Assembly: GCA_028583405.1 (NCBI GenBank)
Contig: CM053260.1
Span: 18,863,401-18,927,400 of the forward strand
Direction of reading: 5' to 3'
DNA: 64,000 bases
From: Pogonophryne albipinna
Lineage: Eukaryota; Chordata; Actinopteri; Perciformes; Artedidraconidae
The notes below the pieces were generated by a model that was given only the letters and a program-made list of their open reading frames with translations, searched no databases and was not told the origin of the DNA. Position 1 is the first letter of the stretch, and every line of letters begins with the position of its first letter. The position numbers were made by a program, and so were the translations under genes. Positions 1 to 11,880 of this stretch are shown here, piece after piece.

Positions 1-315
1 GTGGTAGAGAGATTTAACCGTACGCTGAAAACTAAAATGTGGCGGTATTTTACAGCTAAAAACACTCATAGATATATAGACGTCTTACCTGAACTAATTG
101 AAAGTTACAATAATAGTTATCATCGAAGTATTAAAATGACACCAATGCAGGTGACCAAGGAAAATGCGGCTCAAGTGTTTCGGAACCTGTATACCCCCTC
201 TGGCCTTCCTAAAAAAGCTGCTGCCAAAATGAACTTTAAGGAGGGGGAGCTTGTAAGGATATCCAAATTGAGAGGGGTATTTGATAAAAAATATGAGCAG
301 AGTTATACATGGTAG
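1..315 (+). pseudogene. Polinton/Maverick-type integrase, C-terminal fragment
   Basis: The 104-residue frame opens at the window edge without a proper start. It matches the end of a DDE integrase of the kind carried by Polinton/Maverick elements (often annotated as F54H12.3-like). The segment VVERFNRTLK contains the Glu (residue 3) that aligns with the last catalytic acidic residue of the integrase core. It is followed by the helix typical of the end of the rve domain and by a small basic/beta region containing VRISKLRG. The enzyme would join element ends to host DNA in the nucleus. The frame stops abruptly after SYTW, exactly where ~170-bp tandem repeats begin, so the C-terminal chromodomain-like part is missing and this copy is dead, at least at its 3' end. 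The family call rests on recognised residues, not on a search; a retroviral-type integrase from another element is less likely. Confidence 0.75.
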
Positions 316-319
316 TGGT

Positions 320-955
320 CAGCTTTTAAACACAAAAGTGTATCTTTCGGTAACTTTCTGAGAGAATTTAAGCATAAATCTGTCAAATGTTCAAAACAGC
401 CTTCACTGAAATAGCCTCAAAATCACAAACTGCCATTAAGAGTCAGAATCCTAACAAAATCTACTAAAACAAAGTTCTTCATTATCTACTTTTTCAGCTT
501 TTATACACAAAGTGTATCTTTCAGTAACTTTCTCAGAGAATTAAGCATAATTTTGTCAAATGGTCAAAACAGCCTCTGTTTTCAAGCCTCAAAATCACAA
601 ACTGCCATTAAGAGTCAGAATCCTAACAAAATCTACTGACACAGAGTACTTCATTATCTACTTTTCAGCTTTTATACACAAAAGTGTATCTTTCAGTAAC
701 TTTCTCAGAGAATTTAAACATAAATCTTCAAATGTTCAAAACAGCCTTCACTGACATAGCCTCAAAATCACAAACTGTCATTAAGAGTCAGATTCTTAAC
801 GAAATCTACTCAGAGTACTTCATGGTAGTGGTCAGCTTTTTTACACAAAGTGTATCTTTCAGTAACTTTCTGAGAAAATTAAGCATAAATCAGTCAAATG
901 TTCAAAACAGCCTTCACTGAAATAGCCTCAAAATCACAAACTGCAACTTTTTAAA
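320..955. repeat. Tandem repeat, ~170-bp unit, about 3.7 copies
   Basis: Units open with CAGCTTTTWWACACAAA at 320, 495, 666 and 833, spaced about 167-175 bp. Each contains a TTCAGTAACTTTCT block and a CAAAATCACAAACTG block. The array directly replaces the end of the integrase frame. Short frames inside it are repeat-encoded and not genes. Confidence 0.85.
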
Positions 956-984
956 CAGAGTCAGACATCGATGGACATTATACT

Positions 985-1085
985 GGTGAAAAAGACACTC
1001 ACTTTTGCAGAGGACTCAGCCTCCAACTCAACATAACAAGTCACACCCTCCTCACCAGATCATTTAAAACTAAAGACCCCTCAAA
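985..1085 (+). promoter_or_regulatory. Inverted-copy module, copy 1 (possible Polinton promoter region)
   Basis: About 95 bp (from ACTCACTTTTGCAGAG to GACCCCTCAA) recurs in reverse complement at 4488-4590 with roughly 85% identity by eye. Copy 2 lies about 170 bp upstream of the minus-strand Cys/His ORF, so a shared promoter is possible. A remnant of long terminal inverted repeats is the other explanation. Confidence 0.45.
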
Positions 1086-2019
1086 GAAAAGCATTGTGTT
1101 TTCTGCCTATGTAAAAGGTCTTATGAAAATGTGTTATCTCTGTATCAAGATGATGTGTTTAAAAATGAATCTTGTGAAAAATACCAACTGTGTGAGAGAC
1201 GTCATAAAGACACTCATTTTAACCACAGTGTTTGGTCTCTACAAATGTTTAAAGATTGTTACAAAATGTAAAAAAAAAAAAAAAGGTATGGAGACAAAAT
1301 TAATTCAGGTGACTCTGTCTTTTATTAGGAAAACAAAAATATAAGACAAATGGTTTAAGGGGTAAAAAATGTAACCATCTTGGACTTAATATTCTAACAA
1401 AATACTTTATCTGAATACATTTCTTTTAAACGCACTTTTTGAAATTTTTATATATTATTTCAGTGGAACAATCCAGTTTTTGTTAACATCAACGCTTTTT
1501 TCTCTTTTCTTGTGTTACTAAGATACTTTTAGACACACTTTGGCGTATGCAACACTTAACAACTGGTAGATTATGAAGTACTTTTGTAAGGAATTTGGTT
1601 TTCTTTTAATGGCAGGGTTTTTTATTGCTGTAAAAACACTTATTCAGTTAAACAAGGTTTTTCTTTTTCTGATAACCTTACATATTTTAGTTATTTTCTG
1701 CTACCAAAATACTTTAAGATACACCTTGATGTACGCAACACTTAACAAAAGGGTATAATATGAAGTACTTGGTAGGAATGGGGTTTTCTTTAAGGGGTGC
1801 AAAACTTTAGAACTGGGTAAAATATTCATTAATTTGTAATGAATAGAGTTTCTTTCTTTTGATTTTCAGCATACTATTTTGCACACAATGACTTTTCCAT
1901 ATTTCTGACAAACTATACTTTTGACTTGTTCTGCAAAATCTTGACAAACTATTACTTATTCTTAAATTTGACCTATTGCTGTTTGGTTGGAAATGATAGA
2001 TGAAAAAACTACAACGCCT
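1086..2019. other. AT-rich stretch, no supported gene
   Basis: Very AT-rich with short frames only. The 82-residue frame starting at 1096 lies just downstream of the inverted-copy module. It has no recognisable domain and runs through a poly-A tract, so I do not call it. Two similar TACTTTWAGAYACACYTTG...ACACTTAACAA patches near 1525 and 1710 suggest an old internal duplication. Confidence 0.5.
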
Positions 2020-2350
2020 ACTTTTCAGCTTTTATACACAAAAGTGTATCTTTCAGTAACTTTCTCAGAGAATTTAAACATAAATCTGTCAAATGTTCAA
2101 AACAGCTTTGTTTCACTGACATAGCCTCAAAATCACAAACTGTCATTAAGAGTCAGATTCTTAACGAAATCTACTCAGAGTACTTCATGGTAGTGGTCAG
2201 CTTTTTATACACAAAGTGTATCTTTCAGTAACTTTCTGACAAAATTAAGCATAAATCAGTCAAATGTTCAAAACAGCCTTCACTGAAATAGCCTCAAAAT
2301 CACAAACTGCCATTAAGAGTCAGAATCCTAACGAAATCTACTCAAACAGA
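2020..2350. repeat. Second block of the ~170-bp tandem repeat
   Basis: Two more units (starts near 2025 and 2200) of the array seen at 320-955, in the same orientation and separated from it by about 1.1 kb of unrelated AT-rich DNA. This fits an insertion into, or rearrangement of, a once continuous array. Confidence 0.8.
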
Positions 2351-2796
2351 TAAATATTCTCTGACTTTCTCTACATTTACTTGTTTACCCATTTCATTCT
2401 GTACAGCTCTATGGAGTTTATCCACACCTCCTAAACCCCCTGGATTAGAAGGAGTGTAGTACACAAAAACCTAAATAAGATCTTTTTTAATTAATATGAA
2501 TACCTTCTTTGCAAAAAACAGATACTTCCTTGTAGTTAACAGTTTCACAAAAACTTGAAAAGAAACATCCTTAGCAAGCACTAATCATTTAAAGCAAAAC
2601 CCTGAATCAAATCTAGAGAGGACAATAACGTTTTTAGGTGTCTTAGTGAGTGAAAATGAATGGCTTTTATTTAGTTTTGAGCGTATTTATTTTTAAAGAC
2701 TAACTCCATCCCCTCGCTTCTCACCTCACAGAGAGTGTCTTAATCAACATATAGATTAACATACCAGGCTTATCTCTAACCCCCACACCAAAAGCC

Positions 2797-2798
<2 letters not shown>
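2351..2798. other. Non-coding spacer
   Basis: No frame, RNA gene or repeat that I recognise. Confidence 0.5.

Positions 2799-2852
<54 letters not shown>
2799..2852. repeat. (GT)n microsatellite
   Basis: Pure GT dinucleotide run of about 26 units between an AT-rich spacer and a truncated TTAA MITE. Confidence 0.95.
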
Positions 2853-2855
<3 letters not shown>

Positions 2856-2861
2856 ATTGTT

Positions 2862-3400
2862 CTTAAGGTAGGGGGTAGGTCATTTTGGAGAAACCAGCTC
2901 CAGTGAGCGAGAATTTGAAAGTACACAACCGAAAAATCTGCCACTTCCTCACATAGCCCCTCCTCTAGCACACATGAACGCGCTCCACATGACCAAAAGA
3001 GGGCACGAGATAAGTTTATGCAAAGATCTCTGGCTGTAGGCGTCTGACTCCCGCACAGCTGTGGCATTCGTTTCTCTGAATGGCGCTCCGGACGGATGGC
3101 GGTAAGTTGTCACAGGCGTCTCTTGGCCATTTTCCTTTTTTGCAAGGTGACTTGGTAAGTGGAAATTACTGTTTTTTTAATTTGAGCTTATTCCTATTTT
3201 CATCTAATTCCCCCTATCTGATAGCCTCAGGGCCCAAAAGGAAGGGGGTGGAGAAAGGGGGGAGAGGCCTGGGCGGGGAGGGGGTTAGACAGTCTCACAC
3301 TTAACTTCAAAGAGACACCTAGATTAACATCAAAAGGCTTATAACACACCACCTCAAAGGGCATAACATCACAGGCTAATTAGATTATACAATCCTGAGG
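2862..3400. repeat. Dispersed block, copy A (includes the end of a TTAA MITE)
   Basis: The part from about 2920 to 3400 recurs in direct orientation at about 4735-5240. The first ~160 bp (TTAAGGTAGGGGGTAGG, then the GAAACCAGCTC and GGGCACGAGATAAG blocks) are the reverse complement of the right half of the MITE at 20055-20394, so this is a truncated member of that family fused to Polinton-type sequence. Frames here on both strands are accidental. Confidence 0.7.
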
Positions 3401-3965
3401 GGACCAGACAGCGTAACTTCAAAGAGACTGCATTAATCAACACATCAAAGAAATAGACAACAAAGGCACTACCCTGGGGGGCTTTTCACACCTACCCTAT
3501 TATCTCACATCAAAGAATTAGACTACAAGGGGGGACAGGGGCCAGACAACATAACTTCAAAGAGACTACCTTAATCAACACATCAAAGAAATAGACAACA
3601 AAGGCACTACCCTAGGGGGCTTTTCACACCTACCTATTATCTCACATCAAAGAATTAGACTACAAGGGGGGACAGGGCCAGACAACATAACTTCAAAGGA
3701 GACTACCTTAATCAACACATCAAAGAAATAGACAACAAAGGCACTACCCTGGGGGGCTTTTCACACCTACCTGTTATCTCACATCAAAAGATCTCGAACA
3801 ATGGGAGGCGGGACTTAGCTCATTAACATGATTGTACCCAATCACATCAAAGGGTTTTGAACAATGGAGGCGGGACTTCGCTCATTTGCATAATTGGGGG
3901 CGTGTCACCTGTCACTTTTTTTATGCATACTAATGAGACGAAAGGGGCATGATTAATACTACTGT
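3401..3965. repeat. Tandem array, ~136-bp unit, and terminal-like block
   Basis: Units with AACTTCAAAGAGACT, CACATCAAAGAA and GGGGCTTTTCACACCTACC recur at about 3412, 3549 and 3685. The array leads into GGCGGGACTT/TTTGCATAATTGGGG blocks and ends in ATTAATACTACT near 3963. The same order recurs at 5240-5748 and, through the tandem duplication, at about 7750-8265. Ends of the form CTACT (complement AGTAG) suit Polinton termini, but this is inference. Confidence 0.7.
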
Positions 3966-4325
3966 AGAGCGTCCCGAATGGCTGGAAATGAAACGAACGG
4001 TCCACAGTCTCTTTACCACTTCATCATAGTTACGATCCAGATAGTATTCTTCGGTCGGAAACAAACACTCGTGTTGCATTTGACTGGGGTGGTCGACTTG
4101 ACATCCGTAACATTTTTCCTTTCTGTACATATGCAGGACCCTATCCAACAGATGAACCACCACAGCTTTTACTGTATGCAGGAATGACGATGTCCTAACA
4201 CGTTCTGCAGCATCACCCTCCGGAGCACAAGGAAAGCACGGCGAATCAGCGCCTGCTGCTGCGGGATAAGCTGTTGATTCCCCTGGAGACTCGGATGGAG
4301 TAGATGGAGGTTGATACATATCCAC
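3930..4325 (-). CDS. Small Cys/His-cluster ORF of Polinton-like debris
   Basis: A 131-residue frame opens at an ATG at 4325. It has a Pro/Ser/Ala-rich N-terminal third, a helical stretch (about 46-68) and then a compact metal-site pattern at residues 72-87: C72-x2-C75-x3-H79-x5-H85-x-C87. A conserved-looking EEYYLDRNYDEVVKRLW helix follows. I recall similar small Cys/His frames in fish Polinton-type contexts but cannot name a function; zinc binding is inferred from spacing alone. The last ~11 residues are encoded by the terminal repeat block, so the true C-terminus is probably lost. An inverted-copy module lies about 170 bp upstream and may be its promoter. It lies between two copies of the repeat array, in the same 5 kb as the integrase end. 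It could also be a decayed fragment. Confidence 0.5.
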   Translation of the reverse strand: MDMYQPPSTPSESPGESTAYPAAAGADSPCFPCAPEGDAAERVRTSSFLHTVKAVVVHLLDRVLHMYRKEKCYGCQVDHPSQMQHECLFPTEEYYLDRNYDEVVKRLWTVRFISSHSGRSTVVLIMPLSSH

Positions 4326-4487
4326 TCAGCCAGTAATATCAATGCCAACTATATCGCTGTCGAGCTCGGGTGTCCAGATTGTTGGATAGGACGGGGGTCC
4401 TCCAGGCGTTTGCTCCAGGCTGCAACTCGTGGGGAGAGAGTTGTTTTTTCTCAGATCCATGGTTAGTGTTCAACGAATGTCCTTGAG

Positions 4488-4590
4488 GGGTCCTTACTTT
4501 TAAATGATCTGGTGAGGAAGGCGGGGCTTGTTATGTTGAGGGGGAGGCTGAGCCCTCTTTAAAAGTGAGAGTCTTTTGCCGTCAAACCTT
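4488..4590 (-). promoter_or_regulatory. Inverted-copy module, copy 2
   Basis: Reverse-complement partner of 985-1085, upstream of the minus-strand ORF ending at 3930. The shared core includes AAATGATCTGGTGAGGA and GTTATGTTGAG. Confidence 0.45.
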
Positions 4591-4734
4591 TTTTGTTGCA
4601 TACAGCAAATTCTAATATTACACCCTATACACCCTCATATGGGGTTTCCTTATAGTTGTGTAAAGTAATTATAAAAAAAGACAAAGATCATGTTTTTTTT
4701 AAATTGTTTTATTGTTTCCCTCTTTACGTATTTT

Positions 4735-5240
4735 GAAAAGTACACAACCGGGGGGAAAATCTGCCACTTCCTCACAGAGCCCCTCCTCCAGCACACATGA
4801 ACGCGCTCATATGACCAAAAGAGGGCACGAGATAAGTTTGTGCACAGATCTCTGGCTGTAGGCGTCAGTTTCTTGACTGGCGCCCCGGACGGATGGCGGT
4901 AAGTTGTCACAGGCGTCTCTTGGCCATTTTTCTTTTTTGCAAGATGACTTGGTAAGTGGAAATTACTGTCTTTTTAATTAGTTTTGAGCATATTTCTATT
5001 TTCACCTAATTCCATCCCCCACTATCTGCCGGCCTCATAGCCAAAAGGAAGGGGGTGGAGAAAGGGGGGAGAGGCCTGGGCTAAGAGGGGGCTGGACAGT
5101 CTCACGCATAACTTCAAAGAGACACCCAGATTAACATCAAAGGCTTATAACACACCAGTGTGAATTCACACCTGCCTGTTATAACACCTCACATCAAAGG
5201 GCAAAACATCAAAGGCTAATTAGATTAGACAACCCTGAGG
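4735..5240. repeat. Dispersed block, copy B
   Basis: Direct repeat of about 2920-3400 with substitutions and small indels. It starts inside the MITE-like part, so its left end is truncated. It runs on into the second ~136-bp-type array. Confidence 0.75.
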
Positions 5241-5748
5241 GGACCAGACAGCATAACTTCAAAGAGACTGCCTTAATCAACACATCAAAGAATTAGACAA
5301 CAAAAGGCCCTACACAGGGGGGCTTTTCATACCTACCTGTTATAACAACTCACATCAAAGGCTTAGACTACAAAGGGGTACAGGGGCCAGACAACATAAC
5401 TTCAAAGAGACTGCCTTAATCAATACATCAAAGAATTAGACAACAAAGGGGTGTGAGGGTACAGGGGCCAGACAACATAACTTCAAAGAGACTGCCTTAA
5501 TCAATACATCAAAGAATTAGACAACAAAGGCACTACACAGGGGGGCTTTTCACACCTACCTGTTATAACACCCATCAAAGGATCTCGAACAAAGGGAGGC
5601 GGGACATAGCTCATTAACATGATTGTACCCAATCGATGTGATCTCGAACAATGGGAGGCGGGACTTAGCTCATTTGCATAATTGGGGGCGTGTCATCTGT
5701 CACTTTTTCATGCATACTAATGAGACAAAAGGGCATGATTAATACTAC
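5240..5748. repeat. Second ~136-bp-type array and terminal-like block
   Basis: Same units as at 3401-3965, with irregular spacing (unit starts near 5239, 5395, 5476). It ends with the same TTTGCATAATTGGGG...ATTAATACTACT block. Most of it lies inside copy 1 of the 2.5-kb tandem duplication. Confidence 0.75.
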
Positions 5749-5948
5749 TCCTGCTGACGGCTAAATAAAATAAAATAAAATATCTTTAGTAAAATTGAAT
5801 ACGGTTATATTCTAGAATAATCAAATAAACTATAAAAAACAATAAATAGAACTGAACATCCGTCAAAGACAAAGACAATTTCTGATGTGATATATATCTT
5901 AATGTTTGGGTATTTTATTTACATTTAACTTGGTTTTGTATTATTTAA

Positions 5949-6358
5949 AGGGGACCTATCATGCAAAATGCACTTTGTGATGTCTTTTATACATAAATAT
6001 GTGTCCCCGGTGCGTCGGGGAACTCAAGCAGCGAAAAAGCATTTGAGCTCCATACTGTTTCAGAAATAATCCTTGATGTGGTTTAGAACAGGATGGCGTT
6101 TTATCACAGCAGAATTTAACTTTATCTCCGGTAGAATTCTCATCAGGCATTAGCTCCGCCTCCTCTTTTTTTCTCTTCAAGCTAAGGACCCAAAATCTGC
6201 GTTTCTCTAAACAGGACTGCAAAAGAGGGGTATGAGCAGTATGAGGCATGGCTACAATGGGTGAACTGTTTGGTATTTAAGCAAAAAACTTCACAAACAT
6301 GTTTTGTATAGGTATGGCCCAACAATATATTTTTCCAATATAGCATAATAGGTCCACT
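5949..6358. mobile_element. TTAA-flanked MITE (Kolobok/piggyBac-like), short form
   Basis: The termini are AGGGGACCTATCATGC and GCATAATAGGTCCACT, an imperfect inverted pair, flanked by TTAA at 5945-5948 and 6359-6362. There is no transposase. The TTAA duplication fits Kolobok or piggyBac mobilisation. Confidence 0.8.
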
Positions 6359-7613
6359 TTAATTTTCATTGCAGTCATGATTTTATTTATTTTTTTGAGT
6401 GCTTTAGCAACAAAATGTGTTATAATTTCTTTTATTAGGACAGTAAGCCCGGAGCTCTTTGTGATGACGATGCAATTACAACATAATCCTTCAGTAAGGT
6501 ATGTCAGCAAACTGTCAACGATCTAGGATCAGTGCACAAACAATTCAGAGGTTTGTATACTGTAGTATTTACTGGAATAAAGTGGCTCTGTCAAACTTAA
6601 ATCCACCCTGAGCATAAATATTAGGGAGGAAATAGGATTTAAGATGAAATAGCTGTTGGTCTAAGTATTGTTCTTTTCTTTTCTTCTTGGATCTCAACAC
6701 CCCCATGCTGCGTTTCCTTCACAGTTTTCTGACAGCCGTCCAGTTTGGCTGTGTGTGTGGTTGCACCATCACTGCTGTGCCAGGAGTTACAATAGAAACA
6801 GATTATTATCAATCGCCACCTGCCACGCTGTGCTGGATTTCCAGGATAACACTTCATTCAGAATTAGCTAAACGTGTTAACTAATCAACAAGGAATTTTC
6901 TCTAGATATTATAACATTTTACTACATAGTTATCATGCTAAAAAAATCCCAATAACAAGATTTTTTGCGATATCGATTGAAAATGTGGTCTCTTTTTTGG
7001 CAATTGAGGTAAAAAAGACATTCAGAATGTGTCTCTTAAAGGAACAGTTCAGCATTTTGTAATTATTTGTTTTCTCCTCTGCAATAAATAGAATGCTGAG
7101 GCTTAACCAGGTAGTTTTAAAATGTTCGTATCTTACAAAATATTCTGCTTCAATCCATATTGGTTAGTGTTTAGCTTTTCAAAATGTGGTCAGAAAAATG
7201 TAATGCCCTTATGCTTATTGCACACAAAAGGATGCACACACTGCCAATGTATATACATTAAAGAAAGTTGATTTAATAGTAATCATGATAAGAAACAGAC
7301 TGGCTTTTGTTTGGGGGTTGTCTTTTTATACTTTTAGGGTGATGTTGTCCTAACATACTGTATGACAAAATACATTCAAAGCTCCATCCAAACAAAAAGA
7401 AAACGACATCGAGTTCAGCCCTAGAAGCTACAGCAGCAGCCAGTTAGCTTAGCTTAGCATTTAAAAGCACAATCCTGATAGGAGCAATATATGTGAAGGA
7501 CAAGATGTAAAACTTCAGCACCACCAAACACACCTGGACGAACAAAAAAAGGCTACAGCTGCACACAACTGATGACTCATCCTTGTGTTGTTGTCCTCCT
7601 GGGTCACAATGCT

Positions 7614-7811
<198 letters not shown>

Positions 7812-8455
7812 AATAAACCACATCAGGGGGCTTTTCACACCTACCTGTTATAACAACTCACATCAAAGGCTTAGACTACAAAGGGTACAGGGGCCAGACA
7901 ACATAACTTCAAAGAGACTGCCTTAATCAATACATCAAAGAATTAGACAACAAAGGGGTGTGAGGGTACAGGGGCCAGACAACATAACTTCAAAGAGACT
8001 GCCTTAATCAATACATCAAAGAATTAGACAACAAAGGCACTACACAGGGGGGCTTTTCACACCTACCTGTTATAACACCCATCAAAGGATCTCGAACAAA
8101 GGGAGGCGGGACATAGCTCATTAACATGATTGTACCCAATCGATGTGATCTCGAACAATGGGAGGCGGGACTTAGCTCATTTGCATAATTGGGGGCGTGT
8201 CATCTGTCACTTTTTCATGCATACTAATGAGACAAAAGGGGCATGATTAATACTACTCCTGCTGACGGCTAAATAAAATAAAATAAAATATCTTTAGTAA
8301 AATTGAATACGGTTATATTCTAGAATAATCAAATAAACTATAAAAAACAATAAATAGAACTGAACATCCGTCAAGACAAAGACAATTTCTGATGTGATAT
8401 ATATCTTAATGTTTGGGTATTTTATTTACATTTAACTTGGTTTTGTATTATTTAA

Positions 8456-8868
8456 AGGGGACCTATCATGCAAAATGCACTTTTGTGATGTCTTTTATAC
8501 ATAAATATGTGTCCCCGGTGCGTCGGGGAACTCAAGCAGCGAAAAAGCATTTGAGCTCCATACTGTTTCAGAAATAATCCTTGATGTGGTTTAGAACAGG
8601 ATGGCGTTTTATCACAGCAGAATTTAACTTTATCTCCGGTAGAATTCTCATCAGGCATTAGCTCCGCCTCCTCTTTTTTTCTCTTCAAGCTAAGGACCCA
8701 AAATCTGCGTTTCTCTAAACAGGACTGCAAAAGAGGGGTATGAGCAGTATGAGGCATGGCTACAATGGGTGAACTGTTTGGTATTTTAAGCAAAAAACTT
8801 CACAAACATGTTTTGTATAGGTATGGCCCAACAATATATTTTTTCCAATATAGCATAATAGGTCCACT
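8456..8868. mobile_element. TTAA-flanked MITE, duplicate of 5949-6358
   Basis: Same element and same insertion site, copied by the 2.5-kb tandem duplication and so not an independent insertion. Flanked by TTAA at 8452-8455 and 8869-8872. Confidence 0.85.
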
Positions 8869-10122
8869 TTAATTTTCATTGCAGTCATGATTTTATTTAT
8901 TTTTTTGAGTGCTTTAGCAACAAAATGTGTTATAATTTCTTTTATTAGGACAGTAAAGCCGGAGCTCTTTGTGATGACGATGCAATTACAACATAATCCT
9001 TCAGTAAGGTATGTCAGCAAACTGTCAACGATCTAGGATCAGTGCACAAACAATTCAGAGGTTTGTATACTGTAGTATTTACTGGAATAAAGTGGCTCTG
9101 TCAAACTTAAATCCACCTGAGCATAAATATTAGGGAGGAAATAGGATTTAAGATGAAATAGCTGTTGGTCTAAGTATTGTTCTTTCTTTTCTTCTGGATC
9201 TCAACACCCCCATGCTGCGTTTCCATCACAGTTTTCTGACAGCCGTCCAGTTTGGCTGTGTGTGTGGTTGCACCATCACTGCTGTGCCAGGAGTTACAAT
9301 AGAAACAGATTATTATCAATCGCCACCTGCCACGCTGTGCTGGATTTCCAGGATAACACTTCATTCAGAATTAGCTAAACGTGTTAACTAATCAACAAGG
9401 AATTTTCTCTAGATATTATAACATTTTACTACATAGTTATCATGCTAAAAAAATCCCAATAACAAGATTTTTTGCGATATCGATTGAAAATGTGGTCTCT
9501 TTTTTGGCAATTGAGGTAAAAAAGACATTCAGAATGTGTCTCTTAAAGGAACAGTTCAGCATTTTGTAATTATTTGTTTTCTCCTCTGCAATAAATAGAA
9601 TGCTGAGGCTTAACCAGGTAGTTTTAAAATGTTCGTATCTTACAAAATATTCTGCTTCAATCCATATTGGTTAGCGTTTAGCTTTTCAAAATGTGGTCAG
9701 AAAAATGTAATGCCCTTATGCTTATTGCACACAAAAGGATGCACACACTGCCAATGTATATACATTAAAGAAAGTTGATTTAATAGTAATCATGATAAGA
9801 AACAGACTGGCTTTTGTTTGGGGGTTGTCTTTTTATACTTTTAGGGTGATGTTGTCCTAACATACTGTATGACAAAATACATTCAAAGCTCCATCCAAAC
9901 AAAAAAGAAAACGACATCGAGTTCAGCCCTAGAAGCTACAGCCAGAAGCCAGTTAGCTTAGCTTAGCATTTAAAAGCACAATCCTGATAGGAGCAATATA
10001 TGTGAAGGACAAGATGTAAAACTTCAGCACCACCAAACACACCTGGACGAACAAAAAAAGGCCACAGCTGCACACAACTGATGACTCATCCTTGTGTTGT
10101 TGTCCTCCTGGGTCACAATGCT

Positions 10123-10360
<238 letters not shown>

Positions 10361-10376
10361 AATAAACCACATCAGG

Positions 10377-11604
10377 TCTTTGGTGGTGCATTTACGAGTC
10401 CCATCGCACAGGTAATTAAACCCCAGGCACCATGTGCAGATCTAATATTAGCTCCACATGGATACGATGGGGGGTGCAGGTAGTGGTGGTGGGTGCTCAT
10501 GCTAATATTAGCTCCCAGCTTGCTTGTTGCTGGCGCCGTGCACAAGCTGCTTTGATTTCAGCAACATGACAGGTTGTGCATTATTAGGTAGTGACACATT
10601 AAAGCCGGGGAGATTAAGAGGGTTTGTATGAAGTGAATGGGTGACGTGGCACGTTCACATTGCAAAATAAAACCCCTTAACATGCATTCACAACTATTGA
10701 GTTCTCTACATAGCGTTAGGTTACATCATACTGTATTTGGCACAGTGTGCAAATTCCCAAGAAATGGCGGGGGGCTCAGTGTAACACAAAAATACTGTTT
10801 GATCTTCCACTGGTACTGAATTATAATGAACCAAGCGGCTGAATAAAGAGGGTGAACTGACTTTAAAGTAGTGAGTGTCAAAGATGTCTTGATAATTTGT
10901 GTGTGTTTGATACAAGGCTGTCATGTTTGCTTCTTCACTGCACATTCACACAAAAGAGACGGGTCTTCTGACTCATGCAGATACACAGAAAGTGTGTGTG
11001 AGGAAAATTAATAATAATAGAGGCTTATTGTTGGAGACAAATAAGGGAGAGACACCACATGTGCCGTGACCTTGCAGCTTATACAACTCCTCCGCTCACT
11101 ACCTTGCATGCTTTGCTCGTGGGAACTGATCTTCGATATACAGCAAAAGGCTGACATGCAACGTAGAAGTGTAAATTCCTGTTTAAAGATCAAATTAAAT
11201 TGTATTTATGTAGCCCAATAACCTACATTACTCATTTGCCTCAGGCTGTACAGTATGTACAAGAGGAGATCTACCAATAACGTGCACAGTCCCTCTCCTC
11301 TAAGTGCCGTGTATCACTGTTTTACACAGAGCCTATTTTTTGCCACTTTTGGAAAATCTAACAAGATTAAATATGCTTTTCATTCTAAGGACAGACAAAT
11401 CATGTTAAGTTGCTCTGCTGTTTTTCATCTCTCTGCAGATAGCAGTCCTCTCTGACCTGCCATGTGCACAAAAAGTCCTCTCTGAGATGTGACCCTTTAA
11501 GAAAATCAATTGTTCTTGTAATATGTATTTCCAGTGTGTGATTCCTTCAACATCTTCAACATAACAGAAAGTGTCTCAGATTTCAAAGCAAGCCCCAGGA
11601 GATG
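10377..11604. other. Spacer without a supported gene
   Basis: No convincing exon. About 11194-11290 (TTGTATTTATGTAGCCCAAT, then TTTGCCTCAGGCTGTACAG) resembles the edge of a common teleost dispersed repeat. Confidence 0.5.
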
Positions 11605-11880
11605 CCCACACGGAAAGAAAGTATATGAACATATATGCCAATATATGCAGAATATATGTTGCATATATGTCATATTCAGGTTCATATTATGTTCATATAT
11701 GTGCATATATGTGGATTAATAGGAGATATATGTGTCATATATAGCTCATATATTTCCACATATATGCCAAAGTCAGGTTCATATATTTGCATATATCTCC
11801 TACATAATGCCTCATATATATAGCTCATATATCTGTCTTTTTGCATATATGTCATACAGAATGCCTACATATATATAGGT
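11605..11880. repeat. Left subterminal CATATATG array
   Basis: Many occurrences of the palindromic octamer CATATATG and one-base variants, interspersed with TCAGGTTCATAT and TGCCAA. Mirrors the right array at 17400-17745. Confidence 0.85.

Noticed and set aside
2756..3067. 103-codon minus-strand frame with a His-Thr run
   Set aside because: Crosses a GT microsatellite and a truncated MITE; no domain.
5959..6249. 96-codon minus-strand frame (also at 8452-8793)
   Set aside because: Lies wholly or mainly inside the TTAA MITE; repeat-encoded.
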